Below the pieces are notes generated by a model, which saw only the letters and a program-made list of their open reading frames with translations, made no database searches and was not told the DNA's origin. This document shows positions 30,123 to 38,840 of a DNA stretch of 64,000 nucleotides, one piece after another (position 1 is the first letter of the stretch; the number at the start of each line of letters is the position of its first letter). The position numbers and the translations under genes were made by a program. This stretch comes from Thiomicrospira pelophila DSM 1534 (GTDB lineage Bacteria > Pseudomonadota > Gammaproteobacteria > Thiomicrospirales > Thiomicrospiraceae), in the NCBI RefSeq assembly GCF_000711195.1, contig NZ_JOMR01000001.1, forward strand, positions 1,488,001-1,552,000. Reading direction: 5' to 3'.

Positions 30123-31163
30123 ATGTCCAAAATTCAAGGCAATTTGCCCCCAAGCTCTAGTTTAAAGCTTAACGCCTCAACACCAGTGGCTTTAAATCTT
30201 TTAAAGCCACTAATTGGTCAAACGGTGAGCGTGCAAGTTATTAAGGTAAGCTCAGATCATGTTAGCTTAAATCTGGGAGGGCAAACCTTACAGGCTCAAA
30301 CCCAACTGAACCTAAAACCCAACGACCAATTACGTGTCAACGTACAAGAGCATCAAGGCCAGATACGCCTGCAAATTCAATCTAATAATAACGCAGTCGA
30401 CCTTAGTAAAACGCATTTACGCCAACTGCTACCACAACAAAGCCCTATTCAACAGACCCTAAACTTTCTGTCACAGCCACAGTTTCTTCAACAATTGCCG
30501 CCCATTATTCAAGGTCAAATCAGCGCTATCTTAGACCAACTATTAAAACCTAACAGCCATTTCAATGCTAAAAACATTCAACAAGCACTGATAAATAGCG
30601 GAATCTTACTTGAAAACAAACTCAGTTCAAAAAATAACTCTTTTCAGTCAACCCAATCCGATCTTAAAGGTCAATTGATTAAACTGCAACAAAGCCTACA
30701 ACCGCTCGCAGCTCAATCCAAAAACCCAAACATTACGCAAGCACTTACGCTAGTTAATCAAAGCATTAATAAAATCACACTAAATCAACTGCACTTTCTC
30801 GACAATGCGTCAATATTAACCAACCTTCCCTTACAACTGCCTCACCAAGTTGGTGCCATCACACTAGAAATTAGAAACAAAGTAGACAAAGAAAAGTCTC
30901 ACTGGGAAGTCATCTTGCAAATTTCAGTGCAAGAAGCAGACGACGTGACTTGCAAATTAAGCCTTAAAAATGACGATCAACTCGACTGTTACTTCCATAC
31001 AGAGTACAAAATGCTTGCCAACCAAATACAACAAGCCTTTCCTACTTTGCGAGAAATGTTTAACCAAGCCGGATTGGCATTAAACCTGCTTGAGTTAAGT
31101 ATTGTAAAACCTAGCTTTAGCGCAAACACCCAACAAGTCGGTTTGATCGACATTAAAGTTTAA
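30123..31163 (+). CDS. FliK-like flagellar hook-length control protein
   Basis: A 346-residue Gln/Asn/Leu-rich protein. The N-terminal part (about residues 30-95) has a small beta-domain (GQTVSVQVIKVSSDHVSLNLGG), the middle is low-complexity and helical, and the C-terminal about 120 residues resemble the FliK C-domain (LEIRNK..WEVILQISV, then CKLSLKNDDQLDCYFHTE). FliK measures hook length and switches FlhB export specificity. An FlhB C-domain-like gene lies 0.9 kb downstream, which supports the assignment. It is divergent from cheR. Confidence 0.65.
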   Translation: MSKIQGNLPPSSSLKLNASTPVALNLLKPLIGQTVSVQVIKVSSDHVSLNLGGQTLQAQTQLNLKPNDQLRVNVQEHQGQIRLQIQSNNNAVDLSKTHLRQLLPQQSPIQQTLNFLSQPQFLQQLPPIIQGQISAILDQLLKPNSHFNAKNIQQALINSGILLENKLSSKNNSFQSTQSDLKGQLIKLQQSLQPLAAQSKNPNITQALTLVNQSINKITLNQLHFLDNASILTNLPLQLPHQVGAITLEIRNKVDKEKSHWEVILQISVQEADDVTCKLSLKNDDQLDCYFHTEYKMLANQIQQAFPTLREMFNQAGLALNLLELSIVKPSFSANTQQVGLIDIKV

Positions 31164-31331
31164 TAAAAGCTAGCAAAAAAGCTAGCCTCAGCGGAGTTTT
31201 CAGTGCTTAAGACGAGCATTTAAGATAATAGGAATAAGCGGCTTTTAAACATATCCATTTTACAGCCGCTATAATTACGCGTAAAATCACTCACAATTAA
31301 TTTCAAACTTTAAAGAATAGAGAGAAAGACA

Positions 31332-31691
31332 ATGTCAAAAATCTTAGCAGTTGACGATTCTAAATCAATGCGTCAAATGGTTAGTATGTCTCTTAAATCA
31401 GCCGGCCACGATGTTACTGAAGCGGAGGATGGTGCGGTTGCATTGGATATCGCTAAACGCGAACAGTTCGATTTAGTTGTCACCGACATCAACATGCCAA
31501 ACATGAATGGTATTGAACTCATTGGTGAGCTAAGAGCCATGCCAAACTACAAGTTTACCCCTATCTTGTGTCTAACCACCGAGTCATCCGGTGACATGAA
31601 AACAAAAGGCAAAGATGCGGGCGCAACTGGCTGGATTGTGAAACCTTTCAGTCCTGAAAAATTGCTATCTGTGATTGGTCGCGTACTATAA
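31332..31691 (+). CDS. cheY: CheY-type response regulator
   Basis: A single 119-residue receiver domain: acidic pocket D8-D9, phospho-acceptor D52 in VVTDINMPNMNG, Thr in CLTTES and Lys in IVKPFSPE. It likely carries the CheA signal to the flagellar switch. AGAGAAAG precedes the ATG. It is first of a three-gene group with the STAS and FlhB-like genes. Confidence 0.93.
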   Translation: MSKILAVDDSKSMRQMVSMSLKSAGHDVTEAEDGAVALDIAKREQFDLVVTDINMPNMNGIELIGELRAMPNYKFTPILCLTTESSGDMKTKGKDAGATGWIVKPFSPEKLLSVIGRVL

Positions 31692-31726
31692 ACATTATTG
31701 CAATTAAGCATTAAGGAGCCTGTATT

Positions 31727-32002
31727 ATGAGCAGCCAAGTTACTCTTCCAGAAAATCTAACGATTCATCACATTAATGACCACTTTGCCGAACTTAAGCA
31801 AAGTGTGGTCTCTGAAAATGAGAGCGTGGTATTTGATGCAGGCCAAATTGATTCGATTGATACCTCCGGCTTACAAATGTTGCTAGCCTTGGTAGAAAAC
31901 TTAAAGTCTCGCCAAGTGCCATTTGACTGGCAAAACGTCAACAACACTCTTAAAGATAACGCCCTTAACATCGGCCTAGTTTCCCAGCTTCAGCTGCAAT
32001 AA
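31727..32002 (+). CDS. STAS-domain protein (anti-anti-sigma type)
   Basis: A 91-residue single STAS domain with the typical phosphorylatable Ser in SIDTSGLQMLLALVE (about residue 46). Such small STAS proteins often accompany cheY and cheA in gammaproteobacterial chemotaxis operons; their partner there is unclear. It is 35 bp after cheY, with AAGGAG before the ATG. Confidence 0.88.
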   Translation: MSSQVTLPENLTIHHINDHFAELKQSVVSENESVVFDAGQIDSIDTSGLQMLLALVENLKSRQVPFDWQNVNNTLKDNALNIGLVSQLQLQ

Positions 32003-32018
32003 TACTTAAGGAAGGACG

Positions 32019-32330
32019 GTGTCGGATAAACGCAGTTTAAAAGACACTTTTGCTGTCAGCCTGGAGTATTCCGGTGACAGTGCGCCTCGAGTTACGGCAA
32101 AAGGAGCTGGGCACTTAGCCCAACAAATCGTAGATCTCGCCAAGCAACACAACATTCCTATTACTCAAAATGCCGAGCTTACCGAACTACTCAGTCAAGT
32201 TGAATTGAATGAACAGGTGCCGCCTGCTCTATATGAAGCCGTTGCGCAAGTTTTAGTGTTCGCTTACCAGTTAAGTGGCAAGTCTCTACCTAACAACTCC
32301 CCCACGACACCCCCTACTAACAATTTATAA
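32019..32330 (+). CDS. FlhB C-terminal-domain-like protein (FhlB)
   Basis: A 103-residue protein resembling the cytoplasmic C-terminal domain of the flagellar export switch protein FlhB, without membrane helices: AVSLEYSGDSAPRVTAKGAGHLAQQIVDLAKQHNIPI. The NPTH autocleavage motif of FlhB is absent, as in stand-alone FhlB/YlqH proteins. It starts at GTG with AAGGAAGG upstream. The Pro/Thr/Asn-rich tail is probably disordered. Confidence 0.8.
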   Translation: MSDKRSLKDTFAVSLEYSGDSAPRVTAKGAGHLAQQIVDLAKQHNIPITQNAELTELLSQVELNEQVPPALYEAVAQVLVFAYQLSGKSLPNNSPTTPPTNNL

Positions 32331-32359
32331 AATAAACACAATTAAGCCTCTCAAGCTGC

Positions 32360-32387
32360 TTGCTTCAACTTCAAAAACCGCTATAAT
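32360..32387 (+). promoter_or_regulatory. candidate promoter of tRNA-Pro(GGG)
   Basis: TTGCTT (32360-32365) and TATAAT (32382-32387) with a 16-bp spacer lie 12 bp upstream of the tRNA 5' end. The -10 box is perfect consensus and the -35 is partial. Confidence 0.65.
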
Positions 32388-32399
32388 CTACAGCTTGTT

Positions 32400-32476
32400 C
32401 GGGGCATGGCTCAGCCTGGTAGAGCACCGTCATGGGGTGGCGGGGGTCGAAGGTTCAAATCCTTCTGTCCCGACCA
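32400..32476 (+). tRNA. tRNA-Pro (GGG)
   Basis: Cloverleaf with acceptor CGGGGCA/TGTCCCG, D-arm GGCTCAGCCTGGTAGAGC, anticodon loop ATGGGGT (anticodon GGG), T-arm AGGTTCAAATCCT and an encoded CCA. Confidence 0.95.
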
Positions 32477-32800
32477 ATTTTTACAAAAATTCAATGAATT
32501 ATTCAATCCAGTCTAAAAAAAACAACATAACACCAATCTCGTTTTTAGAAAACATCTTCACTTTCTATAAAAAAGCATAAGCCGCCTAATGACTTCGCTA
32601 ATATATATTTGGCTTTTCTTAACATATAAACAAGCAAACTCTAAAAAATTTCACGCCAAGCCTTTCCATGTTCCTATAATCAGTACACTAGGGGTAATAA
32701 TAGAAGCGACAAAATGAGCTTTTAGGTGGAAATTGCGACTAACACAAAATAAATAAAAAAGATAAGGAATTGTAATAAAAGGAAAAAGATGGGGTAAAGA
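32477..32800. other. AT-rich spacer between tRNA genes
   Basis: This 324-bp stretch follows tRNA-Pro(GGG) and precedes the convergent tRNA-His end. I see no gene, clear terminator or integration-site duplication in it. Open frames crossing it are tRNA shadows. Confidence 0.5.
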
Positions 32801-32877
32801 TGGGGTGACCGACGGGGATCGAACCCGCGACAACAGGAATCACAATCCTGGGCTCTACCAACTGAGCTACGGTCACC
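32801..32877 (-). tRNA. tRNA-His (GTG)
   Basis: Reverse-strand cloverleaf with anticodon stem CAGGA/TCCTG and loop TTGTGAT (anticodon GTG). It has the extra 5' G opposite the C73 discriminator typical of tRNA-His, and an encoded CCA. Last gene of the three-tRNA operon. Confidence 0.95.
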
Positions 32878-32904
32878 ATATTGTAAATAAAGCGTATGTT
32901 GAAT

Positions 32905-32981
32905 TGGTACGCCCAGCAGGACTCGAACCTGCAACCCTCGCCTTAGAAGGGCGATGCTCTATCCAGTTGAGCTATGGGCGC
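32905..32981 (-). tRNA. tRNA-Arg (TCT)
   Basis: Reverse-strand cloverleaf with acceptor GCGCCCA/TGGGCGT, anticodon loop CTTCTAA (anticodon TCT), T-arm CAGGTTCGAGTCCTG and an encoded CCA. Middle gene of the operon. Confidence 0.95.
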
Positions 32982-33029
32982 TCATTCGAACCAAGGGTAC
33001 TTTCTGACAAGATGTCAGAAAGTGAAATC

Positions 33030-33107
33030 TGGTCGGAGTGGAGGGATTCGAACCCCCGACCACCTGTACCCAAAACAGGTGCGCTAGCCAGGCTGCGCTA
33101 CACTCCG
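33030..33107 (-). tRNA. tRNA-Pro (TGG)
   Basis: Reverse-strand cloverleaf of 78 nt with acceptor CGGAGTG/CACTCCG, anticodon stem CCTGT/ACAGG and loop TTTGGGT (anticodon TGG), and an encoded CCA. First gene of the operon. Confidence 0.95.
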
Positions 33108-33162
33108 AGTATCGACCAACGCATGTTAGATTAGATCTGCCAGTGCGTTAAAAGATGCGCGT

Positions 33163-33191
33163 ATTGTATAGAGCGCCCCGCCGCCTGTCAA
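33163..33191 (-). promoter_or_regulatory. sigma-70 promoter of the tRNA-Pro/Arg/His operon
   Basis: On the reverse strand TTGACA (33191-33186) and TACAAT (33168-33163) are separated by 17 bp. The spacer and discriminator are GC-rich, as in stringently controlled tRNA promoters. Confidence 0.9.
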
Positions 33192-33281
33192 CTGCGTTAT
33201 CAAACATTTTACAATAATATTTTATCGTCAAATCGGTTATTATTGTCGACAATTAAACCTGCTTAATATTAAGGGAACATT

Positions 33282-34130
33282 ATGTCTGCTAAAATTTTAG
33301 ACGGAAAAGCCATTGCTGCTGAACTGCGTGCGAGTATTAAAACAGAAGTAGATCAATTAATTAGCCAAGGCAAACAACGACCAGGCCTGGCGGTCATCCT
33401 AGTGGGCGAAAACCCAGCTTCTCAAGTGTATGTGCGCAATAAAAAGAATGCCTGTAAAGAAGCCGGCTTTAATGATTTTGCTTATGATTTACCGGCTACA
33501 ACTAGCCAAGCAGACTTATTAACGTTAATTGATGAGTTAAATGATCGCAATGATGTACACGGTATCCTCGTACAGCTTCCCCTGCCCGATCACATTGATC
33601 CTGAAACGGTAATTGAGAGCATTACACCATCTAAGGACGTAGATGGCTTTCATCCATACAACGTTGGCCGTTTAGCGACTCGTATGACGAAGTTAGCTCC
33701 TTGCACCCCGCATGGCGTCATGACCATGCTTTCTAAGACAGGGATTGAGTTGCGTGGTTTAAATGCGGTTGTAGTAGGTGCATCTAATATTGTTGGTGTA
33801 CCGATGACTTTGGAACTATTAAACGCGCGGGCTACCGTAACAGTTTGCCACAGTGCTACTAAAGACTTGCCAAAGATGGTATCCGAAGCTGATTTGGTGG
33901 TCGTAGGTGTTGGAATTCCTGAAATGGTGAAAGGCGAATGGATTAAGCCTGGCGCGATTGTTATTGATGTGGGCATTAACCGCATGGACGATGGCCGTTT
34001 ATGCGGTGATGTCGAGTTTGCGACCGCTCAACAACGGGCTAGCTGGATTACTCCGGTTCCAGGTGGCGTTGGTCCCATGACTATTGCCACCCTCTTAGAA
34101 AACACCTTGCAAGTCGCCAAATCACAATAA
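33282..34130 (+). CDS. folD: bifunctional methylene-THF dehydrogenase / cyclohydrolase
   Basis: NADP-dependent interconversion of methylene-, methenyl- and formyl-tetrahydrofolate in the cytoplasm. It has 282 residues, the usual length. The first signature is [18 protein letters not shown], with the catalytic Lys in that block; QLPLPDH and the PCTPHGVM second signature follow, then the Rossmann segment [12 protein letters not shown] and C-terminal [17 protein letters not shown] precedes the ATG. A near-perfect palindrome copy at 33380 encodes RPGLA. Confidence 0.95.
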   Translation: MSAKILDGKAIAAELRASIKTEVDQLISQGKQRPGLAVILVGENPASQVYVRNKKNACKEAGFNDFAYDLPATTSQADLLTLIDELNDRNDVHGILVQLPLPDHIDPETVIESITPSKDVDGFHPYNVGRLATRMTKLAPCTPHGVMTMLSKTGIELRGLNAVVVGASNIVGVPMTLELLNARATVTVCHSATKDLPKMVSEADLVVVGVGIPEMVKGEWIKPGAIVIDVGINRMDDGRLCGDVEFATAQQRASWITPVPGGVGPMTIATLLENTLQVAKSQ

Positions 34131-34142
34131 GGCTAACTCTTA

Positions 34143-34172
34143 AGTCCTAAGGCGTTTATAACGCCTAGGGCT
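34143..34172. terminator. convergent hairpin after folD
   Basis: AGTCCTAAGGCGTT and AACGCCTAGGGCT pair around loop TAT with one bulged A and one wobble pair. It lies between convergent folD and the Spy-like gene. T runs are lacking, so termination efficiency is uncertain. Confidence 0.6.
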
Positions 34173-34596
34173 ATTGAACATCGGCCGCTAAACCCACAAG
34201 CAAGTCCCATTGCGATGGTGTCAAAATAGCACGCAGTTGCGTCGCACACTCAACACTCATGGCCACTCGTCGCTGTTCAGCTTTGGAAATCAACTGAATC
34301 AACTCCTTCAAATCATCTTGTTCAGGTTCTTTCGAACTTGATAACAGCTCCCACAACTCTTTGCGTAACTCCTTACTGTACAACTCATTATCCTCTCGCT
34401 CGGGATTTACATTTGACGATATCTCACGTACTTTCTGAGCTTGATCCGGGGTAATTTCAAGCAATTCGGCATTGGGCAGAACATATGGCATTAGTATCAC
34501 AACAGGCGTGGCCAAGTTAAATGAACGATCCGCTTGGGCCGACAGACTCCAAACACTCAACATTACCAGAACCACAAACTTCAACTTACTTAGCAT
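34171..34596 (-). CDS. Spy/CpxP-like periplasmic protein
   Basis: A 141-residue secreted protein with a signal peptide ending SAQA. The mature part is helical, with ITPDQAQKVREI near the start and LTPSQWDLL near the end, the paired LTxxQ-like motifs of Spy/CpxP/CnrX-type proteins that act as periplasmic chaperones or metal-stress sensors. It is last in the run of minus-strand genes after the ABC exporter. The family assignment rests on motif pattern and size only. Confidence 0.6.
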   Translation of the reverse strand: MLSKLKFVVLVMLSVWSLSAQADRSFNLATPVVILMPYVLPNAELLEITPDQAQKVREISSNVNPEREDNELYSKELRKELWELLSSSKEPEQDDLKELIQLISKAEQRRVAMSVECATQLRAILTPSQWDLLVGLAADVQ

Positions 34597-34620
34597 TTTT
34601 TTACTCCCAGTTAAAAGCGA

Positions 34621-36423
34621 CTAACGATACAAACGGTGATAGGTTCCCTGCATTTGAAGTAGTTCTTCATGATGCCCACTTTCAATAATTCGACCATCTT
34701 CAAATACCAAAATACGGTCTGCCTGACGAATCGAACTTAAACGGTGCGCCACAATTAAGGTGGTGCGACCTTCAAAGAAAGGGGCTAGATCTTCGTATAG
34801 CTTACGCTCGGTTTCCATATCTAATGCGGAGGTAGCTTCATCCATAATCACCACCTTAGGGTCTTGTAAAATCATACGTGCAATCGCTAAACGTTGTCGC
34901 TGCCCCCCGGATAACTTAATCCCGCTACGACCGACCTGTGTATCCAGTTGATGCTCCAAGGCCTTAATAGTTTCATCCAGTTGCGCCATTTCTAGAGCGC
35001 GCCAAAGCTGTGATTCGCTGAGATCTCGACCTAAGGTTAAATTAAAGCGCACCGTTTGATTAAACAGCATCGGTGTTTGCAACACCGTGGCAACATGCTC
35101 ACGTACGACATCATATCCAATTCGTTCAATGGGTTGCTGATTGAAAAAAACGCCACCGGAATCGGGGCGATAAAAGCCTAGCAGCATTTGCACAAGCGTC
35201 GTTTTACCACCACCACTTGCACCCACTAGGGCGAGCTTTTCGCCGGCTTGAATTTCAAAACTCAAACCATCCAAAACATACTCGGTTTTACCGGGATAAT
35301 GAAACTTGAGGTTTTGAACACTGACGGAAACGGCTTGATTAGACTTAAACGGATTCACTTTTGAGGAGTAATATGGCTCTTGCTTTAAATCCAACACACT
35401 ATTTATACGCTGTAAGCCGGCTGTAGCGGCATTATAGCTATATTGAATCGCCAGCAGTTCTTGTACCGGCCCCATCATGAACCAGAGATAACCAAACACC
35501 GCCATCATTTCGCCAATACTAAGTCCTGAAAACACCACCATCAACATACTGACACCGCGAAAGACATCAAACCCAACTAAAAAAATTAAAAATGAAATTC
35601 GGCTAGCGGCATCACTTTTCCAGGTAAAACTTTCCGAATGTCGCTTTACATCAAACGCGGTACGATTAATACGCTGGAAAAATGATTTATCTTGATTTGA
35701 AGCACGTACTTGCAACAAAGCTTCTAAGGTTTCACTTAAAGCTTGTTGGAACGCGTCCAATGCACTGTTTTCAGACTTTTTAAGCGTTTTAACTTTACGT
35801 CCCATACGCATGGTGAAATACACCACCAAAGGGTTCATTAGCAAAATAAACAGAGCCAACTGCCAATGCAACCAAAGCAAAATCAGGGTCATACCAATTA
35901 AGCTAAAAACCGCGATAATTAACTTGCCGACTGTCGTGCCTAAAAACGTATCAATAGTATTAACATCGTTTACCAAGGTCGCATTGACCGACCCAGTACC
36001 CAAAGTTTCATATTGAGCCATCGACACGCCTTGCACCCGCGCTAACAAATCTCGCCGAATTCGATAAGTAACATCTTTCGAAATCACGGTAAATTGTTGC
36101 ATCTGCCAAACGCCAAATCCGACTCCTGTTGCACGTAACACAATAGTTAACAACGTCATCGCAGCAATATAATAAAGCGGGCTGTACCAGTTTTCGGGCG
36201 CTATGGCTTGTAAACTGGCGACAATCCAAGCTGGCTGATCGAGCAAGACCTCATCCACCAACAAGGGCAATAAAAGTGGTAAAGGCACGGTTGCCAGGGT
36301 CGCAAGCAAAGCAATAATATGCGCTTTGATTAACAAAGATTTATGTTGCACAACCAAGTCAAAAATACGTTGCCAGCTATAAGCTTCGCCTTCCACCAGG
36401 CCTGGTAGTTGATGGTCTGACAT
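34621..36423 (-). CDS. ABC exporter, fused permease and ATPase (MsbA-like)
   Basis: A 600-residue half-transporter that would dimerise in the inner membrane. Six membrane helices lie within residues 30-335, followed by a nucleotide-binding domain with Walker A GASGGGKTT, Q-loop VLQTPML, signature LSGGQRQR, Walker B VVIMDEATSALD and His in VAHRLSS. It resembles lipid and multidrug exporters; the substrate is unknown. The ATG follows the tatD stop directly (TAAATG), so it is translated in the same operon. A perfect palindrome copy near the start encodes PGLV. Confidence 0.9.
   Translation of the reverse strand: MSDHQLPGLVEGEAYSWQRIFDLVVQHKSLLIKAHIIALLATLATVPLPLLLPLLVDEVLLDQPAWIVASLQAIAPENWYSPLYYIAAMTLLTIVLRATGVGFGVWQMQQFTVISKDVTYRIRRDLLARVQGVSMAQYETLGTGSVNATLVNDVNTIDTFLGTTVGKLIIAVFSLIGMTLILLWLHWQLALFILLMNPLVVYFTMRMGRKVKTLKKSENSALDAFQQALSETLEALLQVRASNQDKSFFQRINRTAFDVKRHSESFTWKSDAASRISFLIFLVGFDVFRGVSMLMVVFSGLSIGEMMAVFGYLWFMMGPVQELLAIQYSYNAATAGLQRINSVLDLKQEPYYSSKVNPFKSNQAVSVSVQNLKFHYPGKTEYVLDGLSFEIQAGEKLALVGASGGGKTTLVQMLLGFYRPDSGGVFFNQQPIERIGYDVVREHVATVLQTPMLFNQTVRFNLTLGRDLSESQLWRALEMAQLDETIKALEHQLDTQVGRSGIKLSGGQRQRLAIARMILQDPKVVIMDEATSALDMETERKLYEDLAPFFEGRTTLIVAHRLSSIRQADRILVFEDGRIIESGHHEELLQMQGTYHRLYR
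36395..36406. repeat. iterated palindrome, perfect copy 8
   Basis: In the first ten codons of the ABC exporter gene. Confidence 0.9.
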
Positions 36424-37206
36424 TTAAGAATTTAATCCAAACAAGCGTTCAAAATTTGCTGAAGTCGCCGCCGCCACCTCAGAAAACTCTAAACCGCGCA
36501 ATTGAGCAATTTCTTCCACCACATAGCGTGTATAAGCGGGTTGATTAGTCTTTCCACGATAAGGAACTGGAGCCAAATAAGGTGAGTCGGTTTCGACTAA
36601 AATCCGATCTAAAGGCATCGCCTTCGCTACCGCTTTTAAGTCCGTCGCGTTTTTGAAGGTTACAATCCCCGAGAAAGAAATATAAAAACCTAAATCCATG
36701 GCTTGCTGGGCGGTATCTAAATCTTCCACGAAACAGTGCATAATACCGCCAACCTGATCCGCACCCTCTTCGCGTAGAATCTGCAGTACATCTGGCGTCG
36801 AGGCGCGGGTATGAATTACTAAAGGCTTGTTTAATTGTTTCGCAATCCGTATATGTTGGCGAAAACGATCATGTTGAAAACTTAAATCTACCTCACTTGG
36901 GCTTTGATGAAAGTAATCTAAACCAACCTCACCAATCGCCAACACCTTGGGGTGACTGGCGGCTTGAATAATCTCGTCATCGGTGGCGGTAATCGTGTCA
37001 TCGCTGCATGGGTGAATGCCGATACTGGCATACACACTTTCGTAACGATCTGCCAAGTCTAAAACTTCTGGCCATTTAGATGGATCAATCGCCACGCACA
37101 TCATGCGCTCAACCCCATGTTCTTTGGCCTGTTGAAGCACTTTTTCGGTGTTGCCTACCTTGTCTTCCGGTAAAATATTTAAGTGGCAATGTGAATCAAT
37201 AATCAT
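36424..37206 (-). CDS. tatD: TatD-family metal-dependent deoxyribonuclease
   Basis: A TIM-barrel hydrolase of 260 residues (YcfH/TatD family) with metal ligands in DSHCHL, IGEVGLDY, IHTR and ETDSPYLAP. Members act as 3'-5' exonucleases or D-aminoacyl-tRNA-type hydrolases. The start overlaps the holB stop as ATGA; two upstream in-frame ATGs fit this coupling less well. Gammaproteobacteria such as Pseudomonas have pilZ between holB and tatD; here it is absent, as in E. coli. Confidence 0.92.
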   Translation of the reverse strand: MIIDSHCHLNILPEDKVGNTEKVLQQAKEHGVERMMCVAIDPSKWPEVLDLADRYESVYASIGIHPCSDDTITATDDEIIQAASHPKVLAIGEVGLDYFHQSPSEVDLSFQHDRFRQHIRIAKQLNKPLVIHTRASTPDVLQILREEGADQVGGIMHCFVEDLDTAQQAMDLGFYISFSGIVTFKNATDLKAVAKAMPLDRILVETDSPYLAPVPYRGKTNQPAYTRYVVEEIAQLRGLEFSEVAAATSANFERLFGLNS

Positions 37207-38171
37207 GCCCATCTCCCTCGTATCCATTCGCCTTGAAAAACCTCCGCTAACGGAACATTTGCTTGATTGGCTTGTAAAAATAACAAGCACAAACTTTCTA
37301 ATAATAATTCTTTGTTGGCATTCTGTCGCCAGTCTTGTTTGGCTTGCAACAAAGCTTGTTGAAATTGAAACCAGTTGTTATTCAATTCGGCTTGTTGATA
37401 AAACGCGCGCCGTATTTCGGTCACACTGGTTAAATAAAATTGATCAAATACTCGCTCGGGTTCTGGCCATTTAAGCCAAGCCGCCACCACTTGTGATACC
37501 GATTCCGTGCCGGTTTGCAAGCCTCGCATATTATTTTGCCAACTCTCGTCCTGCTCCCAGCCCTTTTGTTCTAACCACTTCAAAGCCGCTAAGGGCGCAC
37601 CCCAGTTTAAACGTAAGGCACGTTTCACCAATTGCTCATCGGCGCCCTGTTGGGCCAGCCATGCTTGGCTTTCTTTAATGGGTGGTGCCGTAAAACTCAT
37701 TTTTTGACAACGACTAATAATTGTCGCGGGTAATCGGCTAACCTGATAAGTGGTTAAGATTAATAAGGTTCGCTCAGGTGGTTCTTCTAGTGTTTTAAGC
37801 AAGGCATTAAACGCGGAGGCGTTTAGCCATTCGACTTCTTGCAAAATCGCCACCTTGTAACCACCTTGGTGGGCGGTTTGCATTAAACGCTGAGTAAGCT
37901 GCCGAATTTGCTCAACCCCAACTTCTTTTTTACCTTCTAGCACTTCAAGTTGTACAAAGTCGGCATGCGTAGACTCATCAAATTGAATGCACCCCGCACA
38001 CTGTCCGCAAGGCTTGGTGTGATCTGATTGGCAAAACATGCTTTTGGCCATTTGACGCGCAAATTCGGTTAATCCTAAACCACTTGCACCTGATAGGAGA
38101 TAAGCATGTCCTACTCGATTAAGCTGAGACTGCCAAAAGTCCCACTGGGTTTGCTGCCAAGGAAAAGTCAT
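37203..38171 (-). CDS. holB: DNA polymerase III subunit delta prime
   Basis: Clamp-loader subunit of 322 residues. The Walker A is degenerate (SGASGLGLTE, no Lys), as expected for delta prime, which does not use ATP. A zinc module is visible at C47, C55, C58 and C61 (PCGQCAGC). SRC in IISRCQ provides the family's arginine finger. It is joined to tmk and tatD by 4-bp overlaps. Confidence 0.93.
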   Translation of the reverse strand: MTFPWQQTQWDFWQSQLNRVGHAYLLSGASGLGLTEFARQMAKSMFCQSDHTKPCGQCAGCIQFDESTHADFVQLEVLEGKKEVGVEQIRQLTQRLMQTAHQGGYKVAILQEVEWLNASAFNALLKTLEEPPERTLLILTTYQVSRLPATIISRCQKMSFTAPPIKESQAWLAQQGADEQLVKRALRLNWGAPLAALKWLEQKGWEQDESWQNNMRGLQTGTESVSQVVAAWLKWPEPERVFDQFYLTSVTEIRRAFYQQAELNNNWFQFQQALLQAKQDWRQNANKELLLESLCLLFLQANQANVPLAEVFQGEWIRGRWA

Positions 38172-38794
38172 GTGTTCACCAAGACGTCAAGTTGGTATTG
38201 AATGTGAGCCTGAACCTGATCTAAAGATTGAGCGGCGTCCAACACACAGTAACGCTCCGGGACTTGAGATGCGCGAGTTAAATAAGCTTGGCGAACCTGC
38301 TCAAAAAACTCGACCTTTTCTTGTTCAAACCGGTCTATTTCGGCACCACGGTTACGAACACGCTGCATACCGACTTCGACAGGCAAATCAAATACAAAGG
38401 TTTGGTTGGGCGCAAACCCTTGCTGCACCCAGTCCTCAATTAACTTGATGCGGTCAAACCCTAAACCACGAGCGGCACCTTGATAGGCATAAGTTGCATC
38501 GGTAAAGCGATCGGATACGACCCATTTACCCTCAGCCAAAGCGGGTTTTATCACTTCATCAATATGCTGAGCACGCGCTGCAAACACCAATAATAACTCA
38601 CATTCAGTCGTCATATTGCTATTGGATTTATCCAGCAATAGTTCGCGGATTTTTTCACTTAACTTGGTGCCGCCGGGCTCACGTGTCACAACAAACGGAA
38701 TATCATGAGCTTCTAACCAGTCTTTAATAAAGGCCAAGTTGGTAGACTTTCCTGCGCCCTCTCCACCCTCTAAGGTAATAAATTTTCCCGCCAT
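38168..38794 (-). CDS. tmk: thymidylate kinase
   Basis: Phosphorylates dTMP to dTDP; 208 residues. It has the P-loop EGGEGAGKST, the DR-type motif VTREPGG and VVSDRFTDATYAYQGAARG with the lid region. The gene is in the conserved mltG-tmk-holB-tatD operon and overlaps holB by 4 bp. Confidence 0.95.
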   Translation of the reverse strand: MAGKFITLEGGEGAGKSTNLAFIKDWLEAHDIPFVVTREPGGTKLSEKIRELLLDKSNSNMTTECELLLVFAARAQHIDEVIKPALAEGKWVVSDRFTDATYAYQGAARGLGFDRIKLIEDWVQQGFAPNQTFVFDLPVEVGMQRVRNRGAEIDRFEQEKVEFFEQVRQAYLTRASQVPERYCVLDAAQSLDQVQAHIQYQLDVLVNT

Positions 38795-38840
38795 GTGATT
38801 CCTTTTTTCGTGACGACTTATAAATAGGCCACTCGATACC

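Noticed and set aside
32400-33107. Genomic island at the tRNA genes
   Set aside because: No integrase, no repeated tRNA 3' end and ordinary housekeeping genes on both sides.
32275-33134. Open frames across the tRNA-Pro, His, Arg and Pro genes
   Set aside because: They read through tRNA sequences and have no protein signature (for example the familiar false product containing RPAGLEPATLALEGRC).
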